This document shows, one piece after another, positions 11,973 through 23,316 of a stretch of DNA of 64,000 nucleotides (positions within the stretch are counted from its first letter, which is position 1; each line of letters opens with the position of its first letter). The stretch spans positions 62,001-126,000 of the forward strand of contig JAPZLL010000027.1 in NCBI GenBank assembly GCA_036250225.1, written 5' to 3'. The notes beneath the pieces are model-generated. The model did not search any database. It had not been told where the DNA came from and worked only from the letters and a program-made list of their open reading frames with translations. Position numbers and translations under genes: made by a program. This stretch comes from Cercophora sp. LCS_1 (lineage: Eukaryota > Ascomycota > Sordariomycetes > Sordariales > Lasiosphaeriaceae).

Positions 11973-14341
11973 TCAGCTCGAAGCCAATCTTTCTCTCCCT
12001 CTTTCACTCTCTCCATATTCTCTCAACTCCTCGCGAAGCATCTCGTTTGTAATTCGAAGTCTCTCTTTCTCCTTCACTTCCTTGCGAAGCATCTCGTTCT
12101 CTTTTTGGAGCTTCTCATTCTGATCCAATGCTCTGCGCAACTTTTCGTTCTCGGCTTATAGCTCTTACTTCTGCATAAACCTTCTGGACGATAACACTCC
12201 GTCTCTATCTAGCCTTTCACGTAACGCTTCACAGTCCTCAAGAAGCCTTACGTTTTCCGATGTCAACCTCCGGTTTGCATCGATGTGATCATCCATATTC
12301 TCGCACAGTTGCTTCAACCGGCGATCGGCGTCGTCGTAGCGGCGACGCCACTCTCCTATTTGCTTGCTCAATACCGCAACTTCGTCTCCGAGCAACCTAA
12401 CACGATCGTCGGTGGCCTCCTTCCCCAGTCGAATGGCCTCGCGAATTCGAGTCTTAAGGGCTTCGTTGTCGGCTTCTAAGCGGCTCATCATTTTTCTCAT
12501 ATCTGATAGCTGTGCAAGATTTTCGTCATCCTCGAAACGCTCACCGTTTTGGCGAAACTCATGATTCTCTCGTTCCAGCTGGTCGATAAGTGATTACAAC
12601 TCCCGGATCGTTTTTTTCTTTGCCTGAAGTTGAGATTTGAGAGCTATATTGTGCCGTAGCAGCGACTCTTTGGCCGCACGAAGGTTTTCTTCTCGTTCTA
12701 GGAGCATGGCTGGTGGCACAGACGTTCGAGCTAGCTGGTTGGGGCCGGAGAAGCTGCTGCGCCTCGATGACGGGTTTGATTCCTGTAAAGACGTAGGACG
12801 AGCTGGCACCTCCTTGGAGCATTCAAGATCCTGGAGCGCGTGAATAATGCTTGCGTCAGCGGTACCATGACTAAACTCGTCTACGCTCCAGAGATCTGTT
12901 AAATCTGTGATATCCGCCGTAACAGACCGCTCTTGGGAGCCTAGGACCACAGTCGTCCCTCCAAAGGCCTCCCTCACCTGCTCCAAGATTTCGATCAATG
13001 GTACGACGTACAAGCCACCCAACGGGCTTCTTGCAACGACTTGGCCAAAGATTTCATGGCTTTTTGCATCAACAACAGCAGCGCCCGAGTCGCCCTTGCC
13101 CACCGCTGCGAAAACCTGAGTTAGATATGCACACTTCAAAGCAGCGGGGATGCGTGACTCACTTGTTCTGTCAACATCTTGCAGCTCGACCGTCCACAGT
13201 ATTGTCTATTTGGAGCCACCGCGGCCACTCTGATATGCTGGTGTTGAGCTTAGGATACCCTGTAAAGCCATCCTCCCTGGTGTACGACGTGGACGATCCG
13301 GTCGTTCTTAGGGTAGGCAGCAACCCCTGACACTTGTACCGATGAGGCCAAACTTGGGCTGAAGTAACGATTTGGGAGCCAAAGCCGCCGGTCAGCCAGG
13401 CGAAGCAGAGCCCAGTCCAAGTTTGCGTGCTCCGCTAGCCATACAGTGTCGGATGGTGGGAGGCAAACGTGACATTGGATGGTGCAGGGGAGGTTCGGAA
13501 CATCTTTTCCGGTAAGGTCCCATGTTGGGTCATCATCTTCGACAATGGGAAACCCACTCGACCCACCAGCAGGGTCATTTTCTGGAAGGATTTCGTATTC
13601 GTCATCTCCACCTCCATCATTCTTATCTTTGCTGTCAACATCGCCACCGAACCCAGAATCTTCGACGGGTATTGGGATTGAAGTAGGTTCCGGAATGACG
13701 TGGGCCGCTGTTAGGCCATAGCACTGACCATCGACAAATATTGTGCATGCAAGAGTAGAGTAGCGTTCTTCCTCAGGGTTGAATAGCACTCGTGTACCGC
13801 ACAGAGAGCTTGGGATGTCGTTCAAGGGAGCCTGTGACGGGTCGCCATATCTGAGGGTGGCGCTCCAGAGCAGCTCCATGGTGTTGGCCCAGAAGTACAA
13901 ATTGAAGCGAGCGATATGACCAGTTTTGTCACCTTCAGGGCAGTACTGTATTTTCAGCCGGGGTTTCGTAAGGAGTGATTTTAGGGGTTTCAGCATCTTC
14001 GCGGGGCAGAATACAAGAATAGATGCATGAGCATCCGTCTTGCGGAGGCCGCACATTCGCAGTTCGTAGGTAGTGAATTCAATAGAATCCCGCAGTTTCG
14101 TCGCTTCTTACACGTTCCTTCGAAATAAGTCTTGAATGACGGAGAATCGGTCCCGGTGTTGCTTCGATATCTCGCTCCCGGCATCTGGGAAAACGCGGAT
14201 ACCTGTCTTGTGCAGCGGTATGGGCATGGACCTGGTGTACATCGTGTCGGAATCCGTCGATCCGTCAGGGGGAGGTGGTGGCGAGGTTGAAATATTCGTC
14301 ATGGCTCTCAGCACCCCTTTCCCTTTGGACGTCGACGCCAT
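11973..14341 (-). pseudogene. Trypsin-like protease/coiled-coil protein with five in-frame TAA codons
   Basis: From the ATG at 14341 (MASTSKGKG) the frame runs to a TGA at 11973-11975 through one clean intron (13162-13116, GTGAGT...CAG), 774 codons in all. A chymotrypsin-fold protease domain is visible: H214 in GLTAAHVIP, D309 in ANLDWALLRL, and S403 in GKGDSGAAVV, each in the expected order and spacing. Residues about 510-770 are a heptad-rich coiled coil. The frame is broken only by TAA codons, at plus 14108-14110 (residue 78), 13250-13252 (364), 12594-12596 (567), 12165-12167 (710) and 12156-12158 (713). There is no frameshift. Each TAA could be a former CAA (Gln). RIP-type C-to-T mutation of CpA is the simplest cause. 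Trypsin-like domains are known effectors in fungal immune-type proteins, but the role here is unknown. It is divergent from another broken gene at 14763. Confidence 0.75.
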
Positions 14342-14762
14342 GGTTTGCTCCTTGTTGAGATTTAGCAGAAGCTATACCTCGGGAAGCCTGCGACTGTCGA
14401 GCGACGGGGCTCCATTCAGTAGTTAATTATTACCGTTTTCGTGGAGAATCAGTAATGGTAAACGATTCTACAGCCTTTCCTTCCACTGAGGCCATTCGTG
14501 AAGCAACAGGGTCGTCCTCTGACAAGAAGGAGGGCGTTGGTAGGTTGTTGCAATTGGAAAACTGGTGAGGAGAGGGCTGAAACTCTACATGAATGAGGGG
14601 CGGGGAGCGCATATCGTTGGTCGCCCGATGAAGACAGGCAGGAAGGAAGTAAGGAAGGAAGGAAGGAGGGGGCGGGAATTTGAGGCCGTGCTGATATGAA
14701 GCGGTGCCGCCCCTCGCACCTGCCGCCGCCGTCCACCGATTCTACTCTCCTCCTGTCTGCCC
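14342..14762. promoter_or_regulatory. Shared divergent promoter of two disabled genes
   Basis: 421 bp separate the two ATGs. It contains a GGAA-repeat purine tract near 14640-14670 and no coding frame. Confidence 0.5.
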
Positions 14763-15942
14763 ATGGCCATCAGTTCAATATGTCGCCAAAGCACCGATGA
14801 TAATGAACAAAGGGCCATTGTCGAGGTCCTTTGTCATGTGTCGCCAGGGGCACAAACCCCTTCCTCTTCACTTCACGCATTTCTTCGATTTTACAACGCA
14901 ACATGCTCCATCAAATCCAATGACAGCATCCTCGCAATTGAAATACCAGCTTTCCAGTCTCACCAAAATATCCTACATTCGGTTCGCGTCCTGCGTCAAC
15001 GTCCACAACTGACAAGAGCCGTGTTTGAAAGCGTTGCTTTCCCGCAGGTCGGGCAGCCAGAGAGGGAGCGTGCAACCCAGACTGCAGTCAGGGTTGCGTT
15101 CATGGCTGATTGTTCCTCCAAAGATGACTACTCTGACGGGTACCGGCTTTCAGACCGTTTCCCAGTCAAGTGGAAACCTACCCAATCCTTTGCAGATTTC
15201 CTCTCCGAGGCGTTTCTGGCAATCACGCAATCCAGTTCGTGGCCAGCTCAAGTCTTTGGAAAGGGCAAGGCCTTAAAGGCTTGGAACCTGAGGAAACGCT
15301 ACCGTCTGAACTGTATTCCAACGAACGACTTGGTCCAGCACCTCCTCTACGACCATGGAACCCGCACTCTGAAAATATTTCACCAAACGGCCTGGTTGAA
15401 GTCGCATCTCAGGCATTCCGCTTGTCTTGCACTGGGCGAATGCTTTGAAGTCAGCTCGCAACAGTAGGTCGTCGAGAAAGCCAACTCCGAAGCAGCCAGG
15501 CCTGCTTGCTGACAGCACTGAAGTGGCACCCTTCCGCCTTGACTACTGCTGGAAACTCTTCTATCGATCTACCATGTTCTGTATCCCGTATCGACTGACA
15601 CCAAATCCGCCAAACTTGCAGTATCCCTCGTTTGCAAATTCGGGTTTGACGCAGACTTTGTCATAGACGATGGCGTCATCAGAGAGATGCCCGAGCACTT
15701 TGAATACTTGTATGAGACTCAAACACATCCAAACGGTCATAGCGAAGCCTCCACCGACAAACAAGGTCATCTCTTGGATGGAAAGGCACACATCAGAGCG
15801 AAACGCTCTAACTGTTGCCATAACCGGGGTGTTCTTGGCCGTTTTGTTCGGCTTTCTTAGTTTCGCCGTTGGTCTTGCACAACTGGTCGTGGCGATCAAA
15901 GCATTGAATCCAGATGATGGATGCGTGGCTTGTGGAGTGTAG
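14763..15942 (+). pseudogene. Fungal conserved protein with C-terminal membrane helix, disrupted
   Basis: The first 234 codons (14763-15464) are open and protein-like, with DGYRLSDRFPVKWKPTQSF, ALKAWNLRKRYRLNCIPTND and LLYDHGTRTLKIFHQ. From memory this resembles an uncharacterised family common in Sordariomycetes. The same frame then hits TAG at 15465 and TGA at 15510, 15519 and 15540, yet continues to read family-like sequence (LLLETLLSIYHVLYPVS, SLVCKFGFDADFVIDDGVI). A one-base shift near 15713 moves the rest into another frame: KPPPTNKVISWMERHTSERN and then a strong hydrophobic segment (ALTVAITGVFLAVLFGFLSF) before the stop. No intron with usable signals removes all four stops. I infer a decayed single-pass membrane protein of unknown function. 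Its neighbour on the other side of a shared promoter is also disabled. Confidence 0.65.
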
Positions 15943-15978
15943 GAAACGCACAACCCGCTGCTGATTGAGCAGAACGGA

Positions 15979-16700
15979 CTACTGAGATGCCTTGGCTTCG
16001 GCCGCGCGCTCTTTTTCTACCATCTTCTTGTACTCAACCCAATCGTCGCTCCTTGGGAAGGGCGCACCCTCTGCAGGGGCTTGAAGCCCAAGGAATTCAC
16101 ACAAGGGTTTCCAACCGTCCTGCGGCTGCCACTCAAGAAACCTTTTCCCCTGTCCAAGCTCCCTCACAAGCTTGTTGTGCGCTTGAAAAAAGGTACGGCC
16201 TGTCGTCTCAAAGTCGTCACCCCAACAGTGGTGGTTGTACTTGCGAGACAACTCGGCCATAGGTGACGGGTCGTCTGCAGCCCGTCTTCTCTGCATGTGG
16301 ATGAGCGTCGAGCCCATCGACTTAATCCACTTGTCCTCGGATCTGACGGAGAGGATGATGGCTGCTTCTGGGTAAGCAGCAATGAGCTCGGCGGGGAAAA
16401 TTGCAGCAGGATAGTCGGCAACCCCTTCGAAGCCAGCCAAGATGCGCTCAAAGTCCTCCCGCTTCCAAGAATCTCCGACGCCCTCGAACTTGGAGTTCAG
16501 AGCTTCAATCCAGAGAGCCTGGTGTTTGTTCTTGCCCACCTCACGCATGTGGTAGATGGGTGAGACACCTAACTGGATCAGGGCATCCGCCAGCGCTTCT
16601 CGTACGCGCACCAATCAGTTTCTGGTCCAGGCGGATGGGTGGACGGGGGCATCTCACACTGCGTGCCAGTTCGAGGCAGACCGAGCACCAGGACCTTCAT
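15979..16700 (-). CDS. Sulfotransferase-like P-loop protein (Sulfotransfer_4 type)
   Basis: Exon 16700-16658 and exon 16595-15979 join through a 62-nt intron (GTGAGA...AAG) to a 219-residue protein. The N-terminal KVLVLGLPRTGTQSLADAL is the PAPS-binding P-loop of the fungal/animal Sulfotransfer_4 group. PIYHMREVGKNKHQALWIEAL and YPEAAIILSVRSEDKW, the latter containing the strand and Ser that contact the 3'-phosphate, follow in the usual order. FLEWQPQDGWKPLCEFL is the C-terminal signature. At 219 residues it is at the short end of the family but looks complete. The acceptor substrate is unknown; many fungal members sit in secondary-metabolism loci, but no such cluster is visible here. Confidence 0.85.
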
Positions 16701-18133
16701 TTCAGCGCTTGTTCTGGGTGCAGCAGGCTTCCAGGAGCCGTGGGAACTGAGAAGTAGAGCGAGGTGAAGCCCGGATATTTTTTGGGAGGACGGCACAATG
16801 GTATTTCGCGCTCTTTTATAAAAAGAAAGAGAGTTGTGACGAAGCGCTCGCTCTTTCCCGAATCCCTCGGAGCGCGAGCGAATCAATGAGGCACGGTTCA
16901 GTAAACCAGAGTGAGTTGATCGGAGACCTGGTGTTCAGGGCGAGCCCAGCTCCGGCCGCACCTCGTCTTGTCCGCAATAGCGGGGAAAGTCGGATTGCGA
17001 GACAGTTTGCATGGGCAAGCCAAGACGGGATGCGAATCCAAAGCGACATCACAGCCAAGTGGATCGAATTTGCATTACTTAGGTAAGCAGCTCTCAAAAT
17101 CCCATCCTTCCCCAATGCGTGTGGCCCGTGTGTCGTCTGAAGAGGCCCACCAAACACCCTGGAAAGCATCACGGCACAACAGCCACCCGAGGAAGAAGAA
17201 GCCAGGAACATCATCTTCGACCGGCTTCGGGAGACTACCATGGCATCTGGTTGCGGAAATGATCGGCACCGGCTGCAGCGCTTGCTTTGGGGAGCCGCAG
17301 CGCGCAGGACGGGATTGCCAAAGGGATGCTCCTTCCCTGAAGCTGGAAGGGTGCGAGGACACCAACCAACCTTGCAGGTCAAACAAATGCGCACCAGACC
17401 GCTGCCTCTTGTTTTTCTCCCATCATCGTGATTCCATTCCCTTAGCTGTCGGTGGCCAGGCTGGGAGGCGGGTTGTCCCTCCACCCAGCACACCAGACGT
17501 CTCGGCATCTCACCCACCCCCATGCTCAATGACGTAGCGGGTCGCCCGTTCCAAGGTCCTGGCCAAATTCGATTGGGATTTTTGGGTACATGGACCCTCC
17601 GTGCACTCTTTTCGACGGCCAGCGGTCCAATGGGCTCAAGGCCGCTGCCCCCAGTGTGCAAGTCGGCTGAACTAGCTGAGTGCTCAGTAGTCCATCCCTT
17701 TCATTGCCTTGCCTTACCCTTCGTGCCTTCCTGCTCCCGGCTCCAGCCAACAGTCACCTGCCTCTGGTCCCCTCGAGACGCGCCCTGCAGCCCGCAGCAC
17801 CCTTCGCTCGACGCCATCCCACCACTGCTGCTGCCCCCGGCACTCTTCCCCGGCGCCCTCGCGCCTCGTGCCCTTCGTCCTCTCGGCCGTCGAGTCGTGG
17901 GCCCCGGCCCGATCCTGGCCGCGCCTGAGCCTTGCTCGACCTCCCTCGCCGTCTCTGCAGTCCCGAGCGCGGGGACATGTCTTGGCTGCCAAGTGGGATC
18001 CGACTACGCTGAGTGAAAATATCTCGGACCACCTCCCTCCCCTCTCCGCTCGTGTGTCAATGTGTCGACTAGCCGACGGATCCCCGGGCCCTTCCGAACG
18101 CCGCTCCGAGAAGCCCCTTATCTGCCGGAAAAG
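16701..18133. promoter_or_regulatory. Upstream region of the Zn2Cys6 regulator
   Basis: The sequence is GC-rich, with a strongly pyrimidine-rich 17.7-18.1 kb section typical of a long fungal 5' leader. Long minus-strand frames here (16816-17661, 17714-18289) look like compositional artefacts without domains. Confidence 0.45.
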
Positions 18134-20758
18134 ATGAGCGACATCCCTGCAACGCCGGTTGCCCAAGCGACTGCCGCCAGCCCCTCGGCCGCTCCGTCGG
18201 GCTCCAACTTCCGGAAGGAAAGGGGCGCAATCGCGGCCCAGGTGAGCCCTACCGGAGCCCCTTTTTTCGGTCAAAAACCCCTGGATCACCCCCGCCTAAC
18301 CATCGTAGGCTTGTGATACATGTCGCAGCCGGAAGCAAAGGTGCGACGAGCAGCGGCCCAAGTGTGGAACTTGTCAGAAGTTCAAGCTCGAGTGCAATTA
18401 TCGCGAGCCCCAGCCTACAAAGTATGCCTAACCCTGCTCCCACCACTGCAGTTCCCGGAGCCCCGGGGACTCTACTGACATTGCTGCAGGAAAGACAAGA
18501 CGCTGGTAGAAATCCTTGACCGGATCAAGAGCCTTGAAGGCAAGATTGACAGCTTGAGCGTGGCCGGTGCCTTCCCAACATCAACAGTTCACGCCCAGCT
18601 GACTACGCTTGCGCCGACGCCCATAACGTCTGGGCCGCCCCTGAATCCCGGGCCACCGCTCCCTCATTCGTCTTTCCACCTCCACGAGACCTCGAGCGCC
18701 TCCTCCGGGGGTGACGAGCACTACAAATATGTATCTTCGGTCCACCAGATGCTAACATGGCCGGCCGTCCAACAATTACTGGCTGCTGCACAGCCCAAAA
18801 TGCCCACGTTCGATCTATCAGTGGTTGAGCGAGAAAAGCCGACAAGCATGCTCCGGCTTCACTCGCCAGTCAGCAGCCAGACCTTGCCCACGCACTCTGC
18901 CTTCCCACCTCCGAGGTCAGCACCCGGTGTCCATGGACAAGCCCCGGCATCTATCCCCATCACAGTCCCTGGATTGAGCTGGGATACCATGCAACGGCTG
19001 AGCAAGGCTTATTTTGACACGTTCAACCTCGCATTTCCCGTAATGGACCGCCATTCGTTCATGACTGTCACAATGCAGGCGGTCTTCAACGAGGGCTTCA
19101 ACCAGGACATCAGCTCGACCCTTGCCTTTCTGGTATTTGCTCTCGGTGAGGTAGCTCTGGCTGGCACCGACGGCCTTCCCATTCATGCTCCAAATGGCCA
19201 TCCAAGCGGAGTCAAGGGCGGCTCCAAGGAGAAGCCGCCAGGGTTAGACTTTTTCAACGAGGCGCGGAAGCGGATGGGATTCAACCTCACGGATTGTAAT
19301 CTCGAAAATGTTCAGATCTTCACCCTGGCAAGGTATAGCATCCTACACATCCCCGAGTGGTTGACTGACCAATGAATGGTTCAGCATATACTATGGCTCG
19401 TGCTTCTACACCATTGTAGGTCCTCTTGCAAATCCACACCGCGAGCATTGCTGACTGCGGCCAGGATCTCTGGAGGATGACCACGAGCGCCTCGCTGGCA
19501 TGCCAAGCGCTGATTACAAGGTAGAAACATGCACCGCGTGTGGTGGAGTTGCGACTAACGACTCCTAGCAACCCGGGCGAGTTGTCATCTCCGCGGGCAG
19601 ACCTGATCCGACGCATCTTCTGGCACTGCTCTATCATGGAGACGTAAATATTCCCTTCGGGATCACAAGATTCCCCAAGTCGTGGCTAACGAGTGCCCTC
19701 CTGTTAGTTGTCTTTATCTCGAATTCGGATTTCCCCTCACAGGTCTAGAGAAGCTCGAATCGATCGTCGGTCTCCCAGACTTCAGCGGTCCATTTTCTGA
19801 GGAGGACTACATTTGCAACCAGGAGTCGCATTTCCAAGAGCATTTCGCCTCGCAGATTGTCTTGCGGCGTCTCCTGATGGAATTCCACTCGGCTTTAAGC
19901 CAAGGTACGTCGTTGACCTCCTGATTCCTGTCCCAAGCCTCTCTAAATCCCGCTCGAGGCACTGCGACCCCTCCTCTCATAGCGCCCGCACACCCTCCTT
20001 TCTCATGCCATTCTACCGGCGTAACTGTCAGCCGCCTCACCATCCACCAGTTTGCCCTCCAACTCGACCAATGGCGTGGCATGCTCCCTGCCCAACTCCG
20101 CTGGCAAGAAGACTCTCCCGGCGCCTTCCCTAACGCTACGCCCTCGCTCTACGGCAGCACATCGATCTACTCCCCGGCATCTACTACCCCCCTGTCGCCA
20201 ACCCACCCCCACCCCATTCCTCCTCCCCACAAAGTCAATAGCACGGCTCATCCACCCGGCGCCGACCCGCCACTCATGTTCACCACCGACCTTGATACCC
20301 CGCCAACACACTTCTCGTGCTGCCTTGATATCCAAGTGGCTCTTCTGCGCTCACGGTACTACTACACCAAGTTTTTGGTTCATCGCCCGTTCATGTACAA
20401 AGCACTGCACTACCCAGACGCTGTAACACATGACGACGCGGTTGGAGTGGCCGAGTGTCTCAAGGCATCGCTCAAGTGGCCCCTCGCCATGTCACCTGTG
20501 TGTATGAGAAAGCGTCTTGTGCCATGTCTGTTTTTCTTCACGCAGAATCTGTTTGGGATTCTAGTCCTACTACGGCTGAGCGCAACAGTGCCCATCCTGC
20601 GACGGATCCGAAGCACGTTTTGTGGAGAGCGATTCGAGCTGGATGCCGGGGAGACAGTGGGGCTATACCTTGATTGGCTAAGGGACTTGAGAGAGGTGGA
20701 CGGCGCCGCGGCGTGGCAATGGGAGGTGGCAAAGGCAATCTACGGGTTAGAAGAGTAG
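18134..20758 (+). CDS. Zn2Cys6 fungal transcription factor
   Basis: Eight exons (18134-18241, 18309-18421, 18490-19332, 19385-19415, 19465-19520, 19569-19643, 19708-19904, 19983-20758) give 732 residues, all junctions in phase. The DNA-binding cluster is ACDTCRSRKQRC and then CGTCQKFKLEC, with Cys at 38, 41, 48, 55, 58 and 65. A short dimerisation coiled coil (TLVEILDRIKSLEGKIDSL) follows at about 78-96. The fungal_trans middle-homology region spans roughly 230-620 (LSKAYFDTFNLAFPVMDRHSF, RRIFWHCSIMET, RYYYTKFLVHRPF). The C-terminus LFFFTQNLFGILVLLRL matches the conserved end of this class. It should be a nuclear activator or repressor. Its targets are unknown and no cognate cluster is obvious beside it. 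Confidence 0.92.
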
Positions 20759-21164
20759 ATGTGCTGAGTTTAGAGAGATCTTGGATATCGGGTGTGCATA
20801 CAGGCCATAGGCGAATGAATGCTCTGGGATGGGTAGCATCCAGGACGGAATATTCAGGATATCTATTCATGATGGCTATTGATGCGTAACTCTGGCGCTT
20901 GCTTTCTATGTGGGTCATGCCAAGCCGCGGAAACCCATGTATCATCCAGCAATGCAGCAAGCCAGCCTCTGGAAGAGAGGCTCAGAGACCCATGTAAAAT
21001 CGTAACTCATACTTATGCCCCGGATCTCGTAAAATCAATGCAATAACATAAAGTGAACAAACACCGATGCTCAGCCAGACTAGTACTCAAGCGAAAAAGG
21101 GCTCCCACCAACGCCAAGTCAACAAATCCAGCAAAAGTCATTTTAGACCCCACTCTCTACTCAC
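20759..21164. other. Convergent 3' intergenic region
   Basis: About 400 bp separate the stops of the Zn2Cys6 gene and the convergent PHO84-like gene. No further feature is seen. Confidence 0.5.
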
Positions 21165-23316
21165 TCAGGGGCTCCCAGATGAAGACTGCGTCGAGGAACT
21201 GAGCTGGGCTGGCGACTTCTCCGATAACCTAGGGGTTTGTACCGCGGTCGATCCGCTCGCCCTGACCTTCTCGCTATTTGGTGAGCTCGAGGCGGAGCTC
21301 TCGCCGGCACGTGGCTTCAGCATGTCGCCATGCGTGGTGTCGCGGAAATACTTGTGCACCTCCTCGTTCCACTCATGGTCGTCAAGATCTTCCAACCCGG
21401 CGGGGTCACCGCCCGTCTCTCTTTGGCGACGGAGGCGTTCCTTCCCGGCCCACTCCTCGCGCATATCCTCAATCTTTTGCTCCAGGTCGCGCTCGGTATT
21501 GTAGTTCTTGCCAACGCCGCGGAGGCGCTCCCAAAGAGACAGATGGGTGGGATGGATGGCGATACCATGGTAGTCATCTCCCTTGCCGGCACGGATATAG
21601 GTCCAGCGACGCTCCTGCTCCTTAAGGTCAAGACCAGTGGTGTCGGGCAGCCAGAGCCAGGTCACGAGCATGCCCGCGAGCCCGAACCACGGCACCACGT
21701 AGAACTTGGTCTGTGTGTCAATGTAGTTGTACAGGACCGAAGCTAGCAGAGCGCCGGCCTTGCCGATGCAGGCGCTAAAACCGTGCGCCGAAGCCCTGAT
21801 AGGAGTCGGGAACACTTCGCCGGCCACAAGGAAGGTGACGCTGTTGGGGCCAAACTGGTTGAAGAAGCTGGACAGAAAGTACATGGCCTGGAAAGCCTTG
21901 ATTCCGGCCGGGGAGGTGTAGTATTCGTAGTTGAAGGCGGGAACGACAAACATGATGAAGCACATTAAAAAGCCAACCTGCTGCATGAGCTTACGACCGT
22001 AAAGCTTGTTGTCGATCAGGATAGAGGCGAGGTAGTATCCAGCAAGCGAGACGATGACATTGATCAAGTTCCAAATCCAGATGGTCATGACCGAATTCGA
22101 ATTGCTGCTGATAACCTTGATGAACTGGGACTGGAAAAGCTTGTTGCCGTAGAAGAAGACATCGTTGGCAAACCACCCGCCCGCTGTGGCAAGGAGACGG
22201 CCGCCAAAGTGAGTGCACGTCATCTTCAGCGAGTCCACGTCGTAGCCGGTAACGTTGCTCTTCTTCTTGGCAGCTGCAAGCTGGCGACTGGCGTGGGGCA
22301 TTTTGTAGGTTCTGTAGTAGACGAGCCAAAGGGTTCCGATGGCAGGGATTGCAAATGACACCCGGAACGTCCATTGTACTGTGGCCACCCCGTACGGCGG
22401 GTTTCCATCGCCGTGGTGGAAGATAAGCAGCAGAATGATCAGCAGCGCTTGGTTGATAAGCTGGCCCCAGCCTTGCATCAAGAACGCCATGGTGACCTTG
22501 CGACCGCGATGCAATCGGTCCTCTCGAGTAGACAGTTTCCCTGCCGCAACCGCGTTTTCCATGGACGACGTGGCCGTAATAGGGTACTCGCCACCAACGC
22601 CGAAGCCTAGAGTAGGGTCAGAACGGCTGTTACTCACACTGGTGAAAAGGGGGCATACCGTAAAAGAACAGGGACCACGCGTAGCAAATGACCCAGCCAT
22701 TAAGGTTCAGGCCCCAACTTGCCGTGATCATGAGTAGACCGACAAACATGATGGCAGCGTCTTGGATCAGGCCCCAACGACGCCCGATCCAGTCACCAAT
22801 GACGCCGACTGCCATTTGGCCAACCATGATGCCAATAACCTCGAGGTAGGTGACCGAAGCAACCCAGTTGCTGCTGCATTCTGTCCTGTCCTTGCCCCAG
22901 CACTGTGGCCATGCCGCGGCGAACAAGGGCTCAAGGTTGCCAATACTGAAAAGAACGTAACCCTCGAGACCCAAGCCAGCTCCAGGAAGCACGGCATTGC
23001 GAAAGTACCACGACAAGGGGCTTAAGGGGTCCTTCTTCATCATCTGCCCGATGCTCTTCAACTCACTGAGAGCCTCTTCATTCTGCGTCTTGTTGACAAA
23101 GGCTATGCGCTGGCGCAAAGGGAGATCAGCCCAGTAAGTCCCTTCAGGGGTGTAGCTGTCGTCTGGGTGGGTGAGGTACTGAAAGATGGCGCGCTGGTCG
23201 GCGTCACCCTCTGGAGGGTAGTGACCGTGCTCATCGCCCGTCTCCGGGCCGTGGGGGACCGGGATGACGCCGGGAGTCGGGTCATGATGCCGGTGATGGC
23301 GGATTGGATCCGCCAT
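21165..23316 (-). CDS. MFS transporter, phosphate:H+ symporter (PHO84-like) type
   Basis: Exons 23316-22659 and 22606-21165 (53-nt intron) encode 699 residues. The ATG at 23316 (MADPIRHHRHH) is chosen because the frame upstream of it has no earlier ATG. About 12 membrane helices are present. Diagnostic stretches are GDWIGRRWG in the helix 2-3 loop, FGVGGEYPITATSSMEN (the GGEYP signature of phosphate symporters), FLMQGWGQLINQ, and a late GPNSVTFLVAGEVFPTPIRA. A soluble N-terminal extension of over 110 residues and a Ser-rich C-terminal tail make it longer than yeast Pho84. It should sit in the plasma membrane and import inorganic phosphate or a glycerophosphodiester; the two are hard to tell apart by motif. 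It is convergent with the Zn2Cys6 gene. Confidence 0.88.

Noticed and set aside
13435..13721. Plus-strand frames inside the protease-like gene
   Set aside because: They are antisense to the Asp/Gly-rich linker and show no domain.
16596..16700. Frameshift in the sulfotransferase-like gene
   Set aside because: A first choice of splice sites broke the frame, but donor GTGAGA at 16657 with acceptor AAG before 16595 restores GTQSLADAL exactly, so the gene is intact.
16816..17661. 281-codon minus-strand frame upstream of the Zn2Cys6 gene
   Set aside because: No domain and no ordered composition. It lies in a GC-rich leader where long chance frames are common.
17714..18289. 191-codon minus-strand frame overlapping the start of the Zn2Cys6 gene
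   Set aside because: Antisense shadow of the Ser/Pro-rich leader and first exon.
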